Assembly (NCBI GenBank): GCA_000972765.1
Contig: CP011265.1
Span: 1,798,001 to 1,862,000 of the forward strand
Length of the DNA stretch: 64,000 bases
Direction: 5' to 3'
From: Verrucomicrobia bacterium IMCC26134
GTDB lineage: Bacteria; Verrucomicrobiota; Verrucomicrobiia; Opitutales; Opitutaceae
Shown: positions 54,861 through 64,000 of the stretch, in pieces
Layout of the letters: each line of letters starts with the position of its first letter
How positions within the stretch are numbered: the stretch's first letter is position 1
Notes under the pieces: model-generated
Database searches by the model: none
What the model was told of the DNA's origin: nothing
The model's input: only the letters and a program-made list of their open reading frames with translations
Made by a program: the position numbers and the translations under genes

Positions 54861-56629
54861 TTGCGAAGGGCTGGCGATGCTCGTGCCGCAAAGCCTCGGA
54901 CTTTCTTTAAACATCACGACCAGTCTGCTGGATTGCTCGTTGCGCTTAGGAATGTTCTCAACGGCGCTAAAGCCCAGAAGTTTAACGAAGAACTACTAAG
55001 CGAGCGAAACCTCGCCCGCCAGGCCGCCACCACCCGCGCCGAACACCTCGCCGTGGAGGCACAGGCGGCGGTATTGGCCAAGGCCGTTTTTCTCGCCAAG
55101 ATGTCCCATGAAATACGCACGCCGACGAATGCGGTCATTGGCATGTCTCACCTCCTTCTCGATCCCCCCCTCAACCCAGAGCAGCGGGAATACGCCCATA
55201 CCATATTTAGCGGAGGAGAGTCGCTCCTTTACCTTATCAATAACATATTGGATTTCTCGAGGATCGACTCCGGCCACTTCGAGCCCGAACTCGCACCGCT
55301 GAGTCTGCGTGACTGCATTGAGAGCGCCATCGAGGAATTGGCCATCCCTGCCAATGCAAAGGGCCTTGAACTGCTCTATAGGCTGGAGGACTGCGTGCCC
55401 GAATCCGTCTTGGGTGATATGGCCCGAATCCGCCAGATTCTGGTCAACCTCATCGACAACGCGGTCAAGTTCACCGAACACGGTGAGATTCTCGTAACCG
55501 TCTCCGCAGCGCCTGTAGTTCCATGGGAAATCCACGGTCAACTTCGCTTCTCCGTGCGCGACACGGGCATTGGTATTCCCTTCGCTCGTTTTGATCGCCT
55601 CTTCAAGACCTTCAGCCGGGTCGTCACCTCCAGCACGCGTAAATATGGCGGCACTGGCCTTGGGTTCTCCATCTGCAATAAACTCGTTGCGTGCATGGGC
55701 GGTCGTATCCGCGTGGAATCAATTCCGGACCGGGGTTCTGATTTCCGGTTCGACCTCCCCCTGCATCCAACTCCTTCGTTGCAATACGCCCCTCCTCTTC
55801 CCCCCGCCCTTACTTGCAGGTCGCAAGGTTTTGCTTGTAGTCAGTAACCTCACTCGGCTCAAGAATCTTACCCGCCGCATTCGGCGTTGGGGCTTAATCC
55901 CCGCCACTGCGACTTCAGCTCGAGCCGCCGTCCGTCTCGTGGACGAAAGGCACCCCTTCGACATCACTATCTTGGACTTTAAGATTCCCGATATGGACGG
56001 CGGCCAACTCGCCACCGAGCTCCGCCGTCGTCACTTCCCCAAACAACTTCCCTTGATCGCAATATCTACGCTTGGAGATTACGGTCAGGAACTCAACGTT
56101 GAGCCCTATCGGTTGCCTTCTCACCAAGCCCCTGAAAATCTCCGTCCTCTTCAAAGCCATTACTAGTTTCTTCGAATCCAATCCAGTGCCTTCCGATCGT
56201 CTGCCCGTGCTGGACAACCAGCACGCCATACGTCACCCGCTGCGCATTTTGCTCGCCGAAGATCAGGCCGTGAACCTTCGCGTCGCCCAGTTAATGCTGT
56301 CTCGCCTGGGCTACACGTGCACCTGTGTTTCAGATGGCCGCCAGGTTATTGATCTGGTGACCCTTGATTCCTTTGATGCCATCCTGCTGGATGTCCAGAT
56401 GCCGTCACTCGACGGGCTCAAAACGGCCGCCGAGCTTGTCGCCACCCTGCCCGTATCTGTTCGCCCTTGGATTATTGCCATGACCGCCAACGCCATGGAG
56501 GGTGACCGTGAAGAATGCCTTGCCGCCGGCATGGATGATTACCTCTCCAAACCCATCTCCGCCAAACCACTGGCTCAAGCCCTGACTAATGCCTCCGAGC
56601 GGCTCGCTTTACGTCGCGTTATCAAGTAA
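54861..56629 (+). pseudogene. hybrid histidine kinase (HisKA-HATPase-REC-REC) broken by two frameshifts
   Basis: Three frames together spell one hybrid kinase. The first (to 55847) has the H box [30 protein letters not shown] and GGTGLGFSI. The reading then must pass to the next frame at CTTCCCCCCGCCC (about 55800-55805), giving a receiver [17 protein letters not shown]...ITILDFKIPDMDGG. That receiver lacks the usual acidic pair. A second shift at GAGCCCTATC (about 56104) restores LLTKPLKIS and leads to a canonical receiver ([31 protein letters not shown]). Removing one C at each site would repair the gene. The N-terminus is short, without a sensor domain, so it may also be truncated. Sequencing error is not excluded. 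Confidence 0.8.
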
Positions 56630-56651
56630 CAAATAGGACCTTCTTCACCTC

Positions 56652-58352
56652 ATGCCCGCCATCCCAAGGCCCCTTATCGAACACGGTCGCATCGCAGCCC
56701 TCCGCAGGCTGGGGCTGCTTGATACCGCCGCCGAAGAAAACTTTGACCGTGTTTCCCGCCTTGCCGCGCGTATTTTGGAAACACCTGTCGTGCTCCTTTC
56801 TTTTGTCGAAGAGGATCGTCAGTTTTTCAAATCCTCCATCGGCCTCACGGGCGAAGTAGCAGTCTCACGCCAGACGCCGCTCAGCCACTCATTTTGCCAA
56901 TACGTTGTTACATCGGCCGCGCCTCTTATCGTTGAGGATGCCCCAAACCACCCGCTAGTCTGCGGAAATCTTGCCATCCCCGAACTTGGCGTGGCCGCCT
57001 ATCTGGGCATTCCAATCCACGATGAAGAAGGCTACGTGCTTGGTTCGTTATGCGCCATCGACCACAAGCCGCGTAAATGGTCCGAAGCCCAAATCGCACT
57101 GCTCAAGGATCTGGCTGCCCTTGTCATGAGTGAGTTGGCCTTGCGTCAGCGCAATCAAGCTCTGCAAACCGCAAACGCAAACGCGGTGGAGGCCACCCGC
57201 GCCAAGGCCGAGTTCATGGCCAACATGTCGCACGAGATTCGCAACCCGATGAACGCCATCATCGGCATGTCCGACCTGCTTATCGACACCGAGCTCACCG
57301 CCGAGCAACGCGAATTCGCGAGCATTATCCGCAAGGGGGGCGCATCGCTGCTCGCCCTCATCAACGACATTCTGGATTATTCAAAGGTAGAGTCTGGCAA
57401 ACTCGTGCTCGAACAGGTCCCCGTCTCCCTGCACGGATGCATCGACCTCGCCCTCGATCTCACTCGCCACGCCACCACGGAAAAGGGCCTCGCCGTATCC
57501 GCCTCAATCGCTGCCGACGTGCCTACGCTCATTCTGGGCGACCCCAACCGCATCGGACAGATTCTGGTCAATCTGATCGGCAATGCGGTCAAGTTCACCG
57601 CAAAGGGCGAGGTATTGATCTCCGTCACCCGGATACCCGCCACCCCTGCACTGACGGAGCAACTCCTTTTCTCTGTGCGCGACACGGGCATCGGCATCTC
57701 AGCTGACCGGCTCGACCGGCTTTTCAAGGCATTCAGTCAGGTCGATGACTCCACCACGCGCAACTACGGTGGCACCGGACTCGGCCTATCGATATGCGAG
57801 GGCCTGGTTAAATGCATGGGCGGCCGCATACGTGTCACCTCCTCCCCAGGTGCAGGTTCCGATTTTCAATTCGAACTTCCCTTGCATATCTACAAAGAAG
57901 TGGGCTCTGCTGCTGACGGCATTTCCACCTCTCATTCCATGACCGATTGTAATGCGGTTGCCTCCGCGCCACTGCGCATCCTTGTCGCCGAGGATAACCA
58001 CACAAACCAGGGTGTTATTCGCCTCTTTCTCAATCGACTCGGCCACACTTGCACCATTGTGGACGACGGCGTCGAAGCCATGGCGGCCACCCTCGCCCAA
58101 TCGTTTGATGTCATACTTCTGGATGTGCAGATGCCTCGACTCGACGGCTTCGAGACTGCCCGCCGGCTATGCGCCGCCCTCCCGGTCGGCAACCGTCCGT
58201 GGATCATCGCTTTGACCGCCCAAGCCCTGCAAGGAGACAGAGAAAAATGTCTTTCCGCAGGGATGGACGATTACCTCGCCAAGCCCATGAACAGCAGCTC
58301 ACTGGCCAAGGCCCTCGCCTATGCCAAGGAACAACTGGCCGTCCGTCGCTAA
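56652..58352 (+). CDS. GAF-domain hybrid histidine kinase with receiver
   Basis: A 566-residue soluble kinase. The GAF domain (about 25-165) has [22 protein letters not shown] and [21 protein letters not shown]. The H box is [14 protein letters not shown] with His194; Asn replaces the usual Thr four residues after His. ATPase motifs are [16 protein letters not shown] and GGTGLGLSI. The C-terminal receiver has VAEDNHTN, phospho-acceptor Asp491 in [12 protein letters not shown] and DDYLAKP. It starts 22 bases after the broken kinase and its receiver closely resembles the last receiver of that gene. With no HPt or output domain it needs a separate phosphotransfer partner. The GAF ligand is unknown. 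Confidence 0.92.
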   Translation: MPAIPRPLIEHGRIAALRRLGLLDTAAEENFDRVSRLAARILETPVVLLSFVEEDRQFFKSSIGLTGEVAVSRQTPLSHSFCQYVVTSAAPLIVEDAPNHPLVCGNLAIPELGVAAYLGIPIHDEEGYVLGSLCAIDHKPRKWSEAQIALLKDLAALVMSELALRQRNQALQTANANAVEATRAKAEFMANMSHEIRNPMNAIIGMSDLLIDTELTAEQREFASIIRKGGASLLALINDILDYSKVESGKLVLEQVPVSLHGCIDLALDLTRHATTEKGLAVSASIAADVPTLILGDPNRIGQILVNLIGNAVKFTAKGEVLISVTRIPATPALTEQLLFSVRDTGIGISADRLDRLFKAFSQVDDSTTRNYGGTGLGLSICEGLVKCMGGRIRVTSSPGAGSDFQFELPLHIYKEVGSAADGISTSHSMTDCNAVASAPLRILVAEDNHTNQGVIRLFLNRLGHTCTIVDDGVEAMAATLAQSFDVILLDVQMPRLDGFETARRLCAALPVGNRPWIIALTAQALQGDREKCLSAGMDDYLAKPMNSSSLAKALAYAKEQLAVRR

Positions 58353-58403
58353 GCCAACTCATATTGCCCGCAACCGCTCTGTAACTTTTAATCTTCTCGA
58401 ATC

Positions 58404-58970
58404 ATGAAAGGAATGGTTTTTACCCAGCTCATAGAAATGGCCGACACGATGCTCGGCCCGGATCAGGTCGAGGCAATCATTGCCAAAGCCGACCTTCCCT
58501 CCGGAGGCGCCTATACTGCCGTCGGCAACTATCCCCACTCCGAAGCCGTGACCCTTGTGGGGGCATTCAGCGAGGCCTCCGGCGTGCCAGTCCCCGCACT
58601 GCTTGAGGGCTTTGGCGAGCACATGCTGCGCTTTTTCCACTCCAATTATCCCGCTTTCTTCAGCACCTGTCCCGACGCCTTTACTTTTCTCGAAAGCGTG
58701 GAGACCTACGTCCATGTCGAGGTGAAAAAACTTTACCCCGACGCCGAGTTGCCCCGCTTCTCCACCTACCGCATGGGACCTGGCCGACTCCGCTTCGACT
58801 ACTACTCGTCCCGCCATCTCGAGAACCTCGCCGCCGGACTCATCAAGGGCACGTTGAAGCTCTATAACGAATACGCCGTCGTCACGCACGATTCGATTGA
58901 GGGTGAGCATGGGCCTTGCGTGCGTTTCCTCATAGATAAAACGACTTCTTCGATTCAGCCTTCCGCGTGA
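58404..58970 (+). CDS. H-NOX heme-based gas sensor
   Basis: A 188-residue heme protein that binds nitric oxide, judging from its family and pocket. The proximal ligand is His104 in YVHVEVKKLYPDAELPRF, Pro117 is the conserved heme-distorting proline, and Tyr133-Ser135-Arg137 form the YxSxR motif that holds the heme propionates. At the place of the distal Tyr140 of the oxygen-binding Thermoanaerobacter protein this one has Leu142, and Leu at the Trp9 site. That nonpolar pocket is characteristic of NO sensors. The stop overlaps the next kinase start by 4 bases (GTGA), so the two are co-translated and probably partners. Confidence 0.93.
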   Translation: MKGMVFTQLIEMADTMLGPDQVEAIIAKADLPSGGAYTAVGNYPHSEAVTLVGAFSEASGVPVPALLEGFGEHMLRFFHSNYPAFFSTCPDAFTFLESVETYVHVEVKKLYPDAELPRFSTYRMGPGRLRFDYYSSRHLENLAAGLIKGTLKLYNEYAVVTHDSIEGEHGPCVRFLIDKTTSSIQPSA

Positions 58971-60322
58971 TCCCCCAGGAGCATACGCCCGCAGATCCCG
59001 TTTTGCTTGCCCGTCGTCTTGACCGGGAGCGCCGTGCCCGACTGGAGTCCGAGCGTTTGCTGGAGGCGAAATCCCGCGAACTCCATCTCGCGAATCAGGA
59101 CCTCGCCCAGCTCAACACCCGCCTCGAAGCTCGCGTTGCCGAGCGCACGCATGAACTCGAGGTCGCCCGCCAAGACGCCGTCAAAGCCAGTGCGGCCAAA
59201 AGCGAGTTCTTCGCCCATATGAGCCACGAGATCCGCACTCCGCTCAACGGCGTCATCGGTGCCGCCGCCTTGCTGCGCAACGACCTCACTCACCCCCAGC
59301 ACCTCACCCTGATCGATACCGTCACCTCCTCCGCCGATATCCTGCTCGCACTGGTTAACGATGTGCTGGACTTCGAGCGAATAGAGTCCGGACGGCTCGA
59401 GTTCTTTCCTGCGCCATTTGACCTTCCGTCCGTAATCGCTCGGTGCGGTGAACTTTTTGGACCCAGTGCCCGGGCCAAGGGCCTGGAGCTAGTCCTGTCC
59501 TGCCGGCTACCCGACTCACTACTAGTTGTCGGCGACACGCTACGTCTCCAGCAGGTCCTCGTCAACTTGGTCGGCAATGCGGTCAAGTTCACCCGCACCG
59601 GAAAGGTAACCCTCACCGTTGAGCCCCAGCCTCGCAACCCGGGAGAGTCTTCACGCTACCAGTTCAGCGTGGCCGACACGGGTCCAGGCCTCGACGTAGA
59701 GCAACAGGCACGCCTGTTTCAACCCTACTCGCAGGCTGGCCGTAATCCCGCGGATCGCAAAGGTGGGTCGGGCCTTGGTCTGGTCACTTGCGAACGCCTC
59801 GTCACGCTGGCCGGCGGCAAGCTAGAACTTCAGAGTCGGCCCGGCATCGGTTCGGTTTTCACCTTCACTTTGACTCTGCCAGAAGCGCTTATCGTCGGCC
59901 ACCATGCAGCACCCTCCGCGCTCTCCATTCCAAAGGATGTAAACTCGCTGCGCATCGTCATCGCCGACGACGTCAAAACGAACGTGGACGTTCTCAATCT
60001 TATCCTCTGCCGCATGGGTCATACCGTCACCCCCTATCTGTCCGGCCTTGAGGCGATCGAACACGTTCAAACCAAGCCCGCCGATCTTGTGTTCCTCGAC
60101 CTGCATATGCCAACGGTGGACGGTTTCGAGGCCGCCCGTCGCATCCGTGCCATTCCCAACGTGGGCGCGCGGATCGGACTCATCGCCTTCACCGCCGACG
60201 CCCAGGTGGAGACAAACGACGCCTGCCTCGCCGTCGGCTTTGATGCCTGTCTGCACAAACCCATCCGTCCCACCCTGGTCAAGGAAACCATCGCCCGGGT
60301 TTACGCTAAGCGATCGGTTTAA
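58967..60322 (+). CDS. H-NOX-associated hybrid histidine kinase (HnoK-like)
   Basis: A 451-residue soluble kinase with no sensor domain of its own. Residues 15-80 form a long charged coiled coil, a likely docking and dimer region for H-NOX. The H box is [11 protein letters not shown] with His87; ATPase motifs are [16 protein letters not shown] and GGSGLGL. The C-terminal receiver has IADDVKTN, Asp378 in [12 protein letters not shown] and HKPIRP. In Shewanella and Vibrio, NO-bound H-NOX inhibits such a partner kinase. The GTG start overlaps the H-NOX stop. Phosphoryl flow to the nearby HPt protein is inferred. Confidence 0.9.
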   Translation: MIPQEHTPADPVLLARRLDRERRARLESERLLEAKSRELHLANQDLAQLNTRLEARVAERTHELEVARQDAVKASAAKSEFFAHMSHEIRTPLNGVIGAAALLRNDLTHPQHLTLIDTVTSSADILLALVNDVLDFERIESGRLEFFPAPFDLPSVIARCGELFGPSARAKGLELVLSCRLPDSLLVVGDTLRLQQVLVNLVGNAVKFTRTGKVTLTVEPQPRNPGESSRYQFSVADTGPGLDVEQQARLFQPYSQAGRNPADRKGGSGLGLVTCERLVTLAGGKLELQSRPGIGSVFTFTLTLPEALIVGHHAAPSALSIPKDVNSLRIVIADDVKTNVDVLNLILCRMGHTVTPYLSGLEAIEHVQTKPADLVFLDLHMPTVDGFEAARRIRAIPNVGARIGLIAFTADAQVETNDACLAVGFDACLHKPIRPTLVKETIARVYAKRSV

Positions 60323-60480
60323 GATAGCTTGCACCCCCGCTCGCCCCCAAGAAGTGCCGCGGCGCCGGTCTGCTTCGCCGTTGAGCCGCTCCGGCATCAT
60401 CGCCCTCGTGCCTACGCTTAATTCTTACAGGCAACTTTGATGTCGCTCGAAAAACTTCCTGCCCCCCTTTTTACAGATAG

Positions 60481-63777
<3,297 letters not shown>

Positions 63778-63827
63778 GCCCTTCCTTCAACCCACTCGCC
63801 GTCGCGATCATCCGACCGAATTCATTC

Positions 63828-64000
63828 ATGAACTCAGCCCGCGCCCTGCTCACACTTTTCTTTTCTATCGCGTTCAGCGCCCTGCACAGCGCTCAGCCGT
63901 CCTCCATCCCGGTTCGCGCTGCTGTGCCTGATTCCACGCGTATCCTGCCCATATCCGGCGATACCGCCGTCGGCACGCGTCACGCACTGTTCACCCACCG
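63828..64000 (+). CDS. exported protein, N-terminal fragment
   Basis: The gene starts 50 bases after lacZ and runs out of the window. The first 22 or so residues (MNSARALLTLFFSIAFSALH) form a signal peptide, followed by a Ser/Pro/Ala-rich stretch. No domain is visible in the 57 residues seen. Its position suggests a role with the exported beta-galactosidase, for example another glycoside hydrolase or esterase, but nothing in the fragment proves this. Confidence 0.65.
   Translation, partial: MNSARALLTLFFSIAFSALHSAQPSSIPVRAAVPDSTRILPISGDTAVGTRHALFTH

Noticed and set aside
55800-56110. Programmed ribosomal frameshifting to make the split kinase
   Set aside because: Two shifts in the same direction at plain C runs, without a recognisable slippery heptamer or downstream structure; mutation or sequence error is simpler.

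Overview
The window reads like chromosomal core sequence of a Gram-negative bacterium with GC-rich, densely packed genes. It carries an LptD-like outer-membrane assembly protein, MurJ, type II secretion genes and a signal-peptide-bearing GH2 enzyme. The general look of the proteins suggests the Verrucomicrobiota, probably an Opitutaceae-like lineage; this is inference from recognition only, not from a search. I saw no rRNA operon, insertion sequence, prophage or CRISPR array. Many start codons follow pyrimidine-rich leaders without an obvious Shine-Dalgarno sequence.

Layout. 1-5.3 kb: glgB and ppc on the minus strand. 5.4-13.2 kb: a plus-strand series of lptD-like, rsmB, scpA, two small unknown genes, trxA, an Rsm22-like methyltransferase and an MFS transporter. 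13.2-15.5 kb: a metallo-beta-lactamase-fold hydrolase and murJ (minus). 15.7-18 kb: phosphotransacetylase split into a catalytic gene and a separate BioD-like/DRTGG gene. 18-22.4 kb: hrpB (minus), a 37-residue basic protein with its own terminator, and rimO. 22.5-31.8 kb: an orphan sensor kinase, aroA-cmk-plsC, tRNA-Thr, queA, a small membrane protein, a YceI-family protein, a TPR protein, accA and radC. 31.9-39.9 kb: menaquinone genes menB, menD and menF with metG (minus), interrupted by kup (plus). 40-41.7 kb: a NarL-type two-component pair. 41.7-44.1 kb: an RluA-family pseudouridine synthase and an SDR enzyme (minus), a ribosome hibernation factor and tRNA-Arg. 44.2-51 kb: gspD-gspE-gspF, surE and a SMUG1-like uracil-DNA glycosylase. 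51.1-54 kb: a lone ABC ATPase, tRNA-Tyr and a cardiolipin synthase.

The most interesting block is 54.0-60.3 kb, a phosphorelay cluster. It holds a stand-alone HPt protein (minus), a hybrid histidine kinase broken by two apparent +1 frameshifts at C runs, a GAF-containing hybrid kinase related to it, and an H-NOX heme sensor gene overlapping by 4 nt a soluble hybrid kinase. The H-NOX keeps the heme-ligand His and the Y-x-S-x-R motif and has Leu where oxygen-binding H-NOX proteins have a distal Tyr. This fits nitric oxide sensing. No output regulator lies beside these genes, so the separate HPt may collect phosphoryl groups from several receivers and pass them to a distant target.

60.5-64 kb: a large exported GH2 beta-galactosidase, then the start of another exported protein cut by the window end. 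Starts were moved inward from the longest open frame for ppc, the lptD-like gene, pta, menF, the SDR gene, the LuxR-type regulator, lacZ and several smaller genes, because the extensions overlapped neighbours or lacked family sequence.
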